Origin: Variovorax ginsengisoli
Lineage (GTDB): Bacteria; Pseudomonadota; Gammaproteobacteria; Burkholderiales; Burkholderiaceae_C
Reading direction: 5' to 3'
Length of the DNA stretch: 64,000 nucleotides
Assembly: GCF_030811835.1 (NCBI RefSeq)
Contig: NZ_JAUSRO010000004.1
Span: 1-64,000 of the forward strand
Under the pieces are notes generated by a model. It searched no databases. It saw only the letters and a list, made by a program, of their open reading frames with translations, and was not told the DNA's origin. Below are positions 35,334 through 43,729 of this stretch, piece by piece (the first letter of the stretch is position 1; every line of letters starts with the position of its first letter). Both the position numbers and the translations under genes were made by a program.

Positions 35334-37625
35334 GTGAAATTCGGTCCGATACGTCCCTCCCCGGCCGCCGATGGCGGTTGTCTTGCTTCCTTGTTTGCTG
35401 AGCGTGTGCTTCGGACGCTTGTCCTGGCAATGATGATCGTGCTGGTCGTTGGCTTGCCGTTGACTTATTTCTCCGTCTGTTACGGGTCGGCTGCTGCTGC
35501 ACTTCAGACCAAGGCCGCGTTCCGCGGCGAGGTCATCACGCAGGCCATCAACCGGGCGCCGCAGATGTGGCGCTTCGATGAGCACCGTCTGCAGGAACTG
35601 TTGGTCCGCTTGCCCATGGAGCCAGCCGATGAGCGCGCGGCCATCGTGTCCGATGAAGGAGAAACGATCGTCGCGTCGCGCAGCGCAGTCGCGTGGCCGG
35701 TGATGTCGCGCTCAGTGCCTCTGTTCGAAGCAGGGGTGCCAGTCGGGCGTGTCGTGGTTCAGCGTTCGTTGCGCGGCCTGCTGATGGAGTCCGGCATCGC
35801 TGCTCTGCTCGGTTTGGTGGTGGCAGCGGTGGTATTGACTGCGCTTCGGCAACTGCTCGCCAAGTACCGAAGCATCGTTTCGGCAATGTATGACGAGCAG
35901 GAGCGTGCCCGCGTCACGCTTCAGTCGATTGGGGACGCCGTCATCACCATCGACGCCAATGAGCGCGTCGAGTATCTCAATCCGATGGCCGAGCGCCTGA
36001 CGCAATGGACGCTGGCTGAGGCACGGGGCAAGCTCTTGAATGAGGTCTGCGCGCTGGCCGACGAAAGCACGATGCAAGCGATCGCGCCACGCGTGAAGCA
36101 GGCGATGCGCGAAGGTCGCTTCTGCGCATTCAGCGGCCAGGATGTCGCGCTGTTCCGGCGCGACGGATCGTCGCTGGCCATCGAGGAGTCGGCCGCGCCC
36201 ATTCGCAGCGAGGGCGGCGACGTGACCGGTGGTGTGATGGTCTTCCGCGATGTCAGTGGCATGCGGCGCATGGCGCAGCGCATCAGTTGGGCTGCGACAC
36301 ATGACGCACTCACTGGCCTGATCAACCGGGCCGAATTCGAAATCCGGGTCGATGCCGCGCTGCTCAGCCTGCAGACACTGGGGCAGCCGCATGCACTGTG
36401 CCACCTGGATCTGGACAAGTTCAAGATCATCAACGACACCTGTGGCTATGCGGCAGGCGATGCGTTGCTCAAACAGATGGCAGATCTGCTGCAGGAAAAC
36501 CTGTTCAGCTCCTGCAGCGTCGCCCGCCTGGGGGGCGACGAGTTCGGCATCCTTTTCGAAGGACGCACGGTCGAGCAGGCCAAGCTGATCATCGAAGACC
36601 TGCTTGCACTGCTGTCGCGGCACCGGTTCCGCTGGGATGGTCGTGACCTCTCCGTGAGTGCCAGCGCAGGACTGGTCGGCGTGAGTGCGGACACGGGGAC
36701 GCGGTCGGACGCGTTCAATGCGGCCGATACGGCATGCGAGTTCGCTAAGCAGCAGGGCCGCAACCGGGTGTGCGTGTACCGCCACAGCGATCGCGATCTC
36801 ACCAAGCATCGCAGCGAGGTGCACTGGGCCGCCCGGCTGGCCAGTGCCGTCGAGGAAAAGCGACTGGTGCTTTATTACCAGCCCTACGCCAATCTGCGGT
36901 CCGACAAGTTTGAACGCAGACACATCCAGATCTTGTTGCGTTTGCTCGACGAGAACGGCGAAGTCACCGATACGGAGACTTTCCTGCCTGCGGCGGAGCG
37001 CTACAACCTGATGCCGTCGTTGGACCGCTGGGTCATTGGCGCTGTGTTCTCGCGGTATCGGGAACTGGCGGTGATGCTGGGCGAGCCGCTGACCTGCTGC
37101 ATCAAGCTGTCGGGCACCACGCTCAATTCCGATGGGATGTTCAAGTTCCTGCGCGATCTGTCGTTGCGCCACGAACTGCCGCAAGGCGCGCTGAGCTTCG
37201 AGATCACCGAAAAGGCGGCGATCAACAACATGCTCAAGGCGACCCAGTTCATGGGTGCCGTTCGTTCGTTGGGGTTCACCTTCGCGCTCAATGATTTCGG
37301 CATCGGTTCGAGCTCTCTGGCGTACTTGAAGAAACTGCCCGTCGACTACCTGAAAATCGACGGTAGCCTGGTGCGCAACATGGTCCACGACCGGGCAGAC
37401 CGAACCATGGTCGAAACCATCAACCGCGTGGGTCATCTGATGGGCTTCCAGACCATCGCGGAACATGCCGAGTCAGACGATGTGGTGCGCCAGCTGCGTG
37501 CCATTGGCGTGGACTATGCGCAGGGCGAGGCGGTGCAGTCGCCGTCGCCGTTGACATCATCGCTTTCGCTGTCGGCCATTCAGCCTGGTGCGACGTCGAT
37601 CGGTGACACGCAAGGTATTTTTTGA
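35334..37625 (+). CDS. Membrane PAS-GGDEF protein with degenerate EAL domain
   Basis: 763 residues from a GTG start; the next Met would cut the first membrane helix. TM1 (about 27-48) and TM2 (150-172) enclose a small periplasmic sensor; a PAS domain (190-310) leads to a GGDEF domain with intact GGDEF at 400-404, so it can probably make c-di-GMP. The EAL domain (505-740) lacks key residues: the EAL position reads Q532-I-L, the NLS asparagine is Lys591, and the first Asp of DDFG is Asn653; Lys674 of LKIDGS is kept. It is thus likely an inactive domain used for binding or allostery. No SD is visible; a 5' AT-rich region probably holds the promoter. Confidence 0.9.
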   Translation: MKFGPIRPSPAADGGCLASLFAERVLRTLVLAMMIVLVVGLPLTYFSVCYGSAAAALQTKAAFRGEVITQAINRAPQMWRFDEHRLQELLVRLPMEPADERAAIVSDEGETIVASRSAVAWPVMSRSVPLFEAGVPVGRVVVQRSLRGLLMESGIAALLGLVVAAVVLTALRQLLAKYRSIVSAMYDEQERARVTLQSIGDAVITIDANERVEYLNPMAERLTQWTLAEARGKLLNEVCALADESTMQAIAPRVKQAMREGRFCAFSGQDVALFRRDGSSLAIEESAAPIRSEGGDVTGGVMVFRDVSGMRRMAQRISWAATHDALTGLINRAEFEIRVDAALLSLQTLGQPHALCHLDLDKFKIINDTCGYAAGDALLKQMADLLQENLFSSCSVARLGGDEFGILFEGRTVEQAKLIIEDLLALLSRHRFRWDGRDLSVSASAGLVGVSADTGTRSDAFNAADTACEFAKQQGRNRVCVYRHSDRDLTKHRSEVHWAARLASAVEEKRLVLYYQPYANLRSDKFERRHIQILLRLLDENGEVTDTETFLPAAERYNLMPSLDRWVIGAVFSRYRELAVMLGEPLTCCIKLSGTTLNSDGMFKFLRDLSLRHELPQGALSFEITEKAAINNMLKATQFMGAVRSLGFTFALNDFGIGSSSLAYLKKLPVDYLKIDGSLVRNMVHDRADRTMVETINRVGHLMGFQTIAEHAESDDVVRQLRAIGVDYAQGEAVQSPSPLTSSLSLSAIQPGATSIGDTQGIF

Positions 37626-37817
37626 TTTTCCCGAGGGCACCTGCGTGCCACTGCTTCCTGCTCGGAAGCTGACCTCGCCACCTACGTAGGAAAAAGCCGA
37701 CAGTCAATCGGCATCATTCCCGATTTTCAAACGTCGCGTGACATTTGTCACAAATCAGGATCAGAATCGCCGTTGTCAGGCCAGGGTTTTTGGCCTCAAC
37801 GTTTTATGGAATCTGCT

Positions 37818-38069
37818 ATGAGCAAGCTGATGGGTTGTGCGTGTGAGTTCAGAGAGCTCGAACGCATCCCGAGGAGCTTCTGGATGCGATGGATTCCGTT
37901 CGTGCGGTTCTACTATTGCAGGCAGTGCCGTCAACAATTCCTGGCGTCCAAGCGCAAGGTCGATGCAGCGCGGCGCATGAGCGTTGTTTACATGTCCAAT
38001 TCGGCTGGGCATTCGATGACCTCCGCGGCGAGCATGGAGCCCGTCGAGCGCAACGACGTTTCGGCCTAG
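37818..38069 (+). CDS. Small protein with paired cysteines (zinc-ribbon-like)
   Basis: 83 residues (MSKLMGCACEFRELERIP...). Four cysteines in the order C7-x-C9 and C34-x-x-C37 flank a basic, aromatic stretch (WMRWIPFVRFYYCRQC), as in a small zinc ribbon or treble clef. The start at 37818 has GGA 8 bp upstream; an ATG at 37806 is also possible. Its stop TAG overlaps the stop of the convergent neighbour by a CTAG tetramer. Function unknown; perhaps a regulatory or nucleic-acid-binding micro-domain. Confidence 0.55.
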   Translation: MSKLMGCACEFRELERIPRSFWMRWIPFVRFYYCRQCRQQFLASKRKVDAARRMSVVYMSNSAGHSMTSAASMEPVERNDVSA

Positions 38070-38740
38070 CCTGTTTCACCCACCTGCCCGTTGTTGGGCG
38101 TTTCGTCTCCTTCATCGGTGTTGGCCGTCTCGCCCCTGCGTGCACGTCGATCACTGACCACGATCGCCTGCAGAACGCCAAAGGCATCGCTGGCACGCGA
38201 CACTTGGTCGCGTACGCTCTTGCAAAAAACCGCGTCGAACTGAGGGCGGCCGCCGGCCTCCACGATGCTGGCATTGCGCCGCGTCTCCAGCCCGGTCTGA
38301 ATGGTCTTGCGCAGCAGGCGCACGGTGTCGCGCATGTCCAGCAGCGCGGCCGCCGCGCGTGCAGAGCCGATTTCGTGCACGGGCACTGAGTCCAATGTGC
38401 CCATGAGGCTGCTCAGGATCGATTCGTCGTAACGATCGAAAAGCACGTTCATGTCGACATGGTCGCCTTCGAACAGCACGCCCATGCGTTCTGCACGCTC
38501 TGTGGCACCTCTGGCCACGGCCAGCACCGTGTCGGCGCGTCGCTCTTCGGCCGCGATCTCGGCCATACCGTCGGCCCGGCGCCATGCTCGCGCACGCTGC
38601 TCGCTCCACAAAAACACGCCGACGATGGCCACCACACTGGCGACGACGTGGAACCATCCCGACCAGTCGCCGGTCTGTACGCACGTGGCGGCGGATGCGA
38701 TCCAGAGCTGGCACGGCTCCGGCGGTAGCAAGGTGGGCAT
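38066..38740 (-). CDS. Single-pass membrane protein of unknown function
   Basis: 224 residues. A hydrophobic segment at about 29-45 (HVVASVVAIVGVFLW) follows a short N terminus with two cysteines; the rest is cytoplasmic and helical, rich in Arg/Glu/Ala (GMAEIAAEERRADTVLAVARGATERAERMG). It ends in an acidic tail. I recognise no family. It is convergent with the small cysteine protein and shares its terminal CTAG with that gene. Confidence 0.6.
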   Translation of the reverse strand: MPTLLPPEPCQLWIASAATCVQTGDWSGWFHVVASVVAIVGVFLWSEQRARAWRRADGMAEIAAEERRADTVLAVARGATERAERMGVLFEGDHVDMNVLFDRYDESILSSLMGTLDSVPVHEIGSARAAAALLDMRDTVRLLRKTIQTGLETRRNASIVEAGGRPQFDAVFCKSVRDQVSRASDAFGVLQAIVVSDRRARRGETANTDEGDETPNNGQVGETG

Positions 38741-39042
38741 TCGGTGGTTGACGCAAAAGACATCATGCTAGGTTGATCCTCTGTGTCGCAAAGCGCTGAA
38801 CTCAGGGGTGGTGGTCTGCCATTTCGCCTATTTGATAAGGAGAGCAAATTATTAAATGGACTAACGGCAGAACCTGATTTGTTGAAAATCTATTATCTTT
38901 TGGCTGATGCGGTATAGGCCGTTAGCATAATTCATATCGGCTGACTGTTCACAAGCGCGTGACACCCTGATGCCGGGCATCTCATGTAATACACGAGTCA
39001 TTTCACACTGTGTCCGCCATCTCCAAGACAAGGATCGAATTC
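38741..39042. other. Intergenic region with low-G+C core
   Basis: No gene is apparent. The stretch 38825-38935 is strongly A/T rich compared with everything around it and includes a Shine-Dalgarno-like AAGGAGA at 38839 that is not followed by a usable open frame (ATGGACTAA). A GATGCC-G-GGCATC palindrome lies at 38969-38981. It probably contains the divergent promoters of the membrane protein and the downstream small gene. Confidence 0.35.
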
Positions 39043-39411
39043 ATGAACTTCCAAGCTCCTCGCTTCGCCTGTGATGGCGCTCCGTGTCCAGACACGTTGG
39101 CGCGGTTCATGACCCGTACACGAAACCACCTCGGATTGAGTGCAGTCCACACACTGGCCTCCACGAATTCATCCGATGGCGTTCAAGCACACGGAGGGAA
39201 CGACAGCGGCGACTTTCAAGGTGCACCACGCGGGCAGTTCGAAGCCATCACTGAAGAGTTTGCCGAGCAGTTCTTCATGGATCATCGCGGCGACCTTCGG
39301 GCACGCGTGGAGATCGTGAGGCTGACTCAGGAACTCGCCGCCTGCTCCAGCAAATCGCAAAAGCTGGCGAACGAAATCCGCCATATCGAGGCACGCAACG
39401 CGGTTTCCTGA
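39043..39411 (+). CDS. Small hypothetical protein
   Basis: 122 residues starting MNFQAPRFACDGAPCP; AAGG lies about 10 bp upstream, so this ATG is preferred to a GTG at 39010. Residues 70-122 form a helix with an acidic, then basic run (RGQFEAITEEFAEQFFMDHRG, EIVRLTQELAACSSKSQKLANEIRHIEARN) that could be a coiled coil. No family is recognised. Codon usage looks like its neighbours. Confidence 0.55.
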   Translation: MNFQAPRFACDGAPCPDTLARFMTRTRNHLGLSAVHTLASTNSSDGVQAHGGNDSGDFQGAPRGQFEAITEEFAEQFFMDHRGDLRARVEIVRLTQELAACSSKSQKLANEIRHIEARNAVS

Positions 39412-39558
39412 ACCGGCCGGGGTCGAGCGTGCGCCGGAGCGCGCCACGCAGACCACTCAACTGGCTGAGCTTGGCCGGAAAATGGCCTTCGGTAAACCGG
39501 GGCTCTGTGTAAGGCGTCCCCAGCGGCCTGTCAGAATGCGCCCGCTCTCGCGCCGAAC

Positions 39559-41217
39559 ATGACCCGCCCCACCGACCTCCCGCCCCGTTCCCGTGCCCCC
39601 ATGGCACACCGCACCGGCGCGCTGGCTGCCTGTGCCGCAGTGTTCTGCATCATGCTCCTGCTGACCGTGCTCGGTCATGACGGCAAACGCGTGGCGCAAC
39701 TCATGGTACTGGCGCTACCGGGCATCGTCTGGCTCGCCTGGCCGATCCAGAATTCGATGTTGCATCGGTTTCGCACCGCGGCGGTTTGGCTTTGGGCCCT
39801 CGCCTTCATGATCGACGGAGCGCTGCGTGCCTACCTCCTCGACGCTTACCAGGCGGCCCCCGATAGTTCGGTCGTGTTGACCGCCATCGCCAACACCAAC
39901 GACCGCGAAAGCACCGAGTACCTCCACATGCACTGGCGTACGCTGGCGGTCTGGTGCGTGGTCCTTTGCGGTGCGGCAGCGGCAACGGCCTGGGCAGCGA
40001 GGCAGGGCCTGCGCGCTGGCCTCGAGGCCACGCGCTGGCACGTCGTCCTGGTATGCGCCGTATTGCTGCTGACAATGGTGGCCTATGCAAGCAAGCCCTG
40101 GCGACGCTTGCATCCCGTGCTGTTCTGGAGCCATTGGCACACATCCCTCTCCACGCTGCGCGCTGGCTGGACCGGTCAACAGGCTCAACGCGACGCAGCG
40201 CTCGTGCGCGCACGGCAGGCATCCCCAGTGGTTCTCAGAGCCGGGCCGTCGACCATCGTGCTGGTCATCACCGACAGCATCAATCGCGACAACCTGTCGC
40301 TCTACGGCTACGGGCGCGCCACCACCCCGCGATTACAGACCTACCAACGCCAGTTGGGCAACCAGATGGTGGTCATGCGCAATGCCTGGTCGGTCGATGC
40401 CAGCACGCTGCCGGCGTTGCGCAACATGTTTGGTTTCGGTGCGCCCGATGCCGTTGACGCCCAGCATGCGCTGGCCCTGGCGCGCGCGGCAGGCTACAAG
40501 GTCTGGTGGATGAGCAACCACGACGACGTGGCCATCGAGCAGCAGCATGGCCGCATGGCCGACGTTTTCGAGATGGTCAACCGCGTGCCGGGCCGCGCAA
40601 GCGCATCGCTCGATGGCGAGCTGATCGACTGCCTGCAGGAAGCCATGGAGGATCCGGCAGAACGCAAACTCATCGTCGTGCACCTCATGGGCGCACATCC
40701 CCACTACAACCTGCGTTTCCCGGCCGGCGATAACCCTTTCGACCACACGGACGACGATGTCGAGGCGCTGATGAAGAAGCATGGCCGCTCCAGCTGGACG
40801 CGGGAATTTCGCCAGTCCTACGACGCCGCCCTGCTCTATCACGACTTCGTGGTGTCAGAGACGCTGCAACTGGCACGCACCGCCGGCACCCCGGGCGGGC
40901 ACCGTGCATGGATGTACCTGTCAGATCATGGCCAAGAGGTCGGCCACGAGAGCGACCGTGCAGGCCATAGTCCGGCGACGGCCTCCGGCTATCGGATACC
41001 GGCCGTGGTGTGGCGCAACGACCCGGCGTCCGCGGCGGAAAGCTTGAATCAGGCCATCCAGCAGCAGCCCTTTCGCTCCGACTGGGCGGCCTACATGCTC
41101 ATGAACTTACTGGACATCCAGTGGGCCGGCGCGATGCCGCAACGCAATGCGCTGTCGGCCGACTATCGCTGGCAGGCGCCGCACTTGCCCGTGCAGGTGC
41201 CGTCGTTCACCGACTGA
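39559..41217 (+). CDS. Phosphoethanolamine transferase, sulfatase fold, with divergent metal site
   Basis: 552 residues: about five N-terminal membrane helices, then a periplasmic alkaline-phosphatase-fold domain. Landmarks: LSLYGYGRATTP, SVDASTLPALRNMFG (the expected phospho-acceptor Thr lies in AST), VHLMGAHPHYNLRF, and SDHGQEVGHESDR (metal-binding Asp/His). In typical EptA/CptA enzymes the first metal motif is GExxR; here it is TDSINR, so Glu is replaced by Asp and Arg by Asn. Known members add phosphoethanolamine to lipid A or core LPS and can raise polymyxin resistance. Function here is inferred and the substitution may alter activity. Start ATG at 39559; an ATG at 39601 is possible. Confidence 0.85.
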   Translation: MTRPTDLPPRSRAPMAHRTGALAACAAVFCIMLLLTVLGHDGKRVAQLMVLALPGIVWLAWPIQNSMLHRFRTAAVWLWALAFMIDGALRAYLLDAYQAAPDSSVVLTAIANTNDRESTEYLHMHWRTLAVWCVVLCGAAAATAWAARQGLRAGLEATRWHVVLVCAVLLLTMVAYASKPWRRLHPVLFWSHWHTSLSTLRAGWTGQQAQRDAALVRARQASPVVLRAGPSTIVLVITDSINRDNLSLYGYGRATTPRLQTYQRQLGNQMVVMRNAWSVDASTLPALRNMFGFGAPDAVDAQHALALARAAGYKVWWMSNHDDVAIEQQHGRMADVFEMVNRVPGRASASLDGELIDCLQEAMEDPAERKLIVVHLMGAHPHYNLRFPAGDNPFDHTDDDVEALMKKHGRSSWTREFRQSYDAALLYHDFVVSETLQLARTAGTPGGHRAWMYLSDHGQEVGHESDRAGHSPATASGYRIPAVVWRNDPASAAESLNQAIQQQPFRSDWAAYMLMNLLDIQWAGAMPQRNALSADYRWQAPHLPVQVPSFTD

Positions 41218-41228
41218 AGCGCACGAAC

Positions 41229-41957
41229 TCAGACGGGCAGCACCGCTTCAGGAGTCGACGGCTGGCCGTCTGCCGCTCCGGCCGTGGCTTTGACCTTGCG
41301 GGCAACCGACGGCTTGGCCATGGGCTTCTTCGCAACCGGTGCCTTGGCGGCGGGTTTCGTTGCAGCGGAAACAGTCTTCTTCTTCTTCACTGCGGGCTTG
41401 GCGGCAGGTTTTCTGGTCGTCGGCTTTTTGGCTGCCGCCACTGCAGGAGATGCGACCTTTGAAGCTGCAGGCGCGTCGACAAGAAAATCTTCGATCTTCA
41501 CGCCACGCTTCTTCAATGCGGCTTTCAACCAGGCTGGCTGAGAACCGCGTCCGCTCCAGCTGTCGCCGGTGACGGCATTGCGGTATTTGATGGCCACCTT
41601 GAAGCCTGCTTTTTTCGTAGTGCCGGACGGTGGGGCTGAAGGCACAGACGCGCCCCCGGTCTGGAAACTCTGAAGCGTGCGACCAGCGGCAAGTGCATCG
41701 CGTAACCACGCAGGATGCGGACCCCGGCCGCCCCAAGTATGGCCCAGGCCATCCGAATAGCGGGCGCTTTGACCCTTGATTGCCGACGACACGGATCCCG
41801 ATTTTGGAAATGTGAGGTCATCGGCCGCCAATCCGTAAGTCGCGATGAGCTCATTGGCCTTGGCAACAGCGGCTTTCATTTCGGTGTGACGCAATTTCTC
41901 TGCAGCGGCCTGCAATGAAGCAATCTCGCGCGAAAGCTGCGCATAAGTCTTGGTCAT
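41229..41957 (-). CDS. H-NS family nucleoid protein with two DNA-binding motifs and H1-like tail
   Basis: 242 residues, about twice the family length. N-terminal helices (1-50) should mediate oligomerisation. The AT-minor-groove motif of H-NS occurs twice: YSDGLGHTWGGRGPHPAWL (67-85) and YRNAVTGDSWSGRGSQPAWL (125-144), the second nearest to the family consensus. Residues 161-242 are a Lys/Ala/Pro-rich tail with PAAKPAVKKKK and similar repeats, as in histone H1-like proteins. Such proteins coat and silence AT-rich DNA; two binding motifs may allow bridging by a single subunit. It is divergent from the flavin operon, whose upstream region has below-average G+C. Confidence 0.92.
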   Translation of the reverse strand: MTKTYAQLSREIASLQAAAEKLRHTEMKAAVAKANELIATYGLAADDLTFPKSGSVSSAIKGQSARYSDGLGHTWGGRGPHPAWLRDALAAGRTLQSFQTGGASVPSAPPSGTTKKAGFKVAIKYRNAVTGDSWSGRGSQPAWLKAALKKRGVKIEDFLVDAPAASKVASPAVAAAKKPTTRKPAAKPAVKKKKTVSAATKPAAKAPVAKKPMAKPSVARKVKATAGAADGQPSTPEAVLPV

Positions 41958-42259
41958 GGTCTTTTGTGATCAGGTTGGAATGTACCGAGTCTATGGCGTT
42001 TTACCTGAACGGCCGAATAGCCATCGGTAATGGTGACAAGACTAGGAGCTACGTCTATCTGGCTATCAGTTTAACTGGCCAAAGCCTCTTGAGAAAAAGC
42101 CCTGCCGATGCGGTGCGCTCGGCAAGCTGCACGAACCCCAACAAGTGCGCGCTCATCACCCTGAGAACTTCCAGGTTTCACGCTCACTTGTGCGCCGAGG
42201 TCAGCTACCAATCAGCCTCATGAACAAGAATCGATCTCACTTCGTTTTCCAAGAATGAC
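41958..42259. other. Shared upstream region of H-NS-like gene and the flavin operon
   Basis: About 300 bp between divergent genes, moderately A/T rich near 41985-42080. An ATG at 42255 is followed at once by a stop (ATG ACA TGA) and overlaps the real start at 42260. No terminator, tRNA or clear palindrome is seen. Both promoters must lie here. Confidence 0.3.
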
Positions 42260-43174
42260 ATGAAACTCCCTACTACGCGGTGGCCTGCCCGCTTCCTGGC
42301 CGTCACGGGTCTGACTTTGGCATGCTCCTGGGCCTGTGCGGGCGAAGGCGCATTCGGTTGGGTCTACACACTCGACCTCCAGCCAAAGGGAAAAGCCGAA
42401 CTTGAACAGAAGGTGGACGTCACTCATGGCCAAGCCACTGGCAGCTACGACCTGGGCCAGTACCGCACGGAACTGGAGTACGGCGTGACGGACGACGTCC
42501 AGCTCGGGGCGTACGTGAATGCATTCTCGATCTACGCCAAGAACAATTACCTGAGCTCGGAAGTCTGCACAACGATCCCTTGCACGGCAGGCTTTGGCGT
42601 TCCGAGCACCGCCAACAATTCGAGCGCGTACCGTCGCAGCGGCATCGATGGCACCTCGCTGGAGGCCATCTGGCGACTGTTGAATCCGGTGACTTCGCCG
42701 GTGGGCATCGGCCTTTATGTCGAGCCGACATGGGGCAAGCTCGAAGACGAATTGGAGTTCCGGATCATCGCGCAATCGAACTTTCTGGACGATCGCCTGA
42801 TCTTTGCGGCCAATCTGCTGGTCGAGCTCGAAAAGGAAAAGTACGACCCTGTGGGCGGGATCATTCGCAACTCCATGGCCGACCTTCTCTATGGCGTCAG
42901 CTACCGCTTCGCACCGAAATGGTCAGCCGGTGTCGAAGGCCGCTTTCATACCGATCACGACGGCTACCACTTCAACCAGCACACCCAGACGGCGAACTTC
43001 ATCGGCCCGAACGTTCACTATGCCGAGAAAGACTGGTGGGTCACTGCCGCCTGGCGCCATCAGGTTGGCGGAAAGTGCTACGCCGACGGCACTGCGGACT
43101 GCTCGTTGGGCCAGGTATGGGACAACCACGGCCGCAACCAGATCATGCTCAAGGTCGGATTTCTCCTGAACTGA
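42260..43174 (+). CDS. Putative outer-membrane beta-barrel protein (DUF6662-like)
   Basis: 304 residues. A signal peptide (1-27, ending ACA) precedes GEGAFGWVYTLDLQPKGKAELEQKV, the start I associate from memory with family DUF6662. The remainder alternates polar and aromatic residues (YRTELEYGVTDDVQLGAYVNAF, FAPKWSAGVEGRFHTD, NQIMLKVGFLLN) and ends near-C-terminally with a phenylalanine, as in beta-barrels of the outer membrane. Two cysteine pairs (CTTIPC and CYADGTADC) could form disulfides. It heads an operon with an FMN-binding protein (7 bp gap), ApbE and a four-helix membrane protein, suggesting that it couples flavin redox chemistry to the cell surface or to export. Confidence 0.7.
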   Translation: MKLPTTRWPARFLAVTGLTLACSWACAGEGAFGWVYTLDLQPKGKAELEQKVDVTHGQATGSYDLGQYRTELEYGVTDDVQLGAYVNAFSIYAKNNYLSSEVCTTIPCTAGFGVPSTANNSSAYRRSGIDGTSLEAIWRLLNPVTSPVGIGLYVEPTWGKLEDELEFRIIAQSNFLDDRLIFAANLLVELEKEKYDPVGGIIRNSMADLLYGVSYRFAPKWSAGVEGRFHTDHDGYHFNQHTQTANFIGPNVHYAEKDWWVTAAWRHQVGGKCYADGTADCSLGQVWDNHGRNQIMLKVGFLLN

Positions 43175-43181
43175 CGCTTAT

Positions 43182-43718
43182 ATGAAATGGAATCCTGCGT
43201 GGCTGCTTCCCGTGGCTACCCTGGGGGCGGCCACGGCTCCCCTCGTCGCCCATGCGCGAATCTACATGTCGATCGAACAGGCACAACGCGACATGTTCGG
43301 CGGTACCGCGCTCTCACCTTTTCCAGTGGCGTTGACCGCCGCACAGCAGGACGCGCTGCGCGATGCATCTTCGGTTTCGCTGCCCTTTCAAGGGAACCGG
43401 ATCTGGCGTGCGGCCGACGGAGGCTGGTTCGTGGTTGACGAAGTGGTAGGCAAGCATGAGTCGATTACCTATGCGGTCGGCATTCAAGCCGACGGCAAGG
43501 TCAAACGTGTCGAAATCCTCGAATACCACGAGTCGTATGGCTACGAGGTGGCGGAGGACCGTTGGCTGCAGCAATTCGCCGGCAAGGGACAGGATGCCAC
43601 GCTGAAGCTGGGCAAGGACATCGAGAATATTTCGGGTGCTACGCTGTCATCCAAACACCTCACCGATGGTGTCAAGCGCGTGCTCGTGATGCACGGCCTG
43701 GTGCTCAAGGGCCATTGA
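43182..43718 (+). CDS. Periplasmic FMN-binding domain protein, predicted to be flavinylated
   Basis: 178 residues: signal peptide (1-25, cleaved after AHA), then a single FMN_bind domain. The motif ENISGATLSS holds the SGAT sequence (Thr154) to which ApbE attaches FMN by a phosphoester bond, as in RnfG and NqrC. The family HxSxGY pattern is present (EYHESYGYEV). It is the electron carrier of the operon, with the modifying ApbE encoded 12 bp later. Unlike RnfG it has no membrane anchor, so it is likely free in the periplasm or bound to a partner. Confidence 0.88.
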   Translation: MKWNPAWLLPVATLGAATAPLVAHARIYMSIEQAQRDMFGGTALSPFPVALTAAQQDALRDASSVSLPFQGNRIWRAADGGWFVVDEVVGKHESITYAVGIQADGKVKRVEILEYHESYGYEVAEDRWLQQFAGKGQDATLKLGKDIENISGATLSSKHLTDGVKRVLVMHGLVLKGH

Positions 43719-43729
43719 GCCGACGACGG

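Noticed and set aside
37693-37709. GCCGA / TCGGC hairpin after the GGDEF gene as a terminator
   Set aside because: The 5-bp stem is short and no T tract follows; termination there is not supported.
41915-42223. 102-codon plus-strand frame overlapping the start of the H-NS-like gene
   Set aside because: It covers the likely divergent promoter region and has no protein features.
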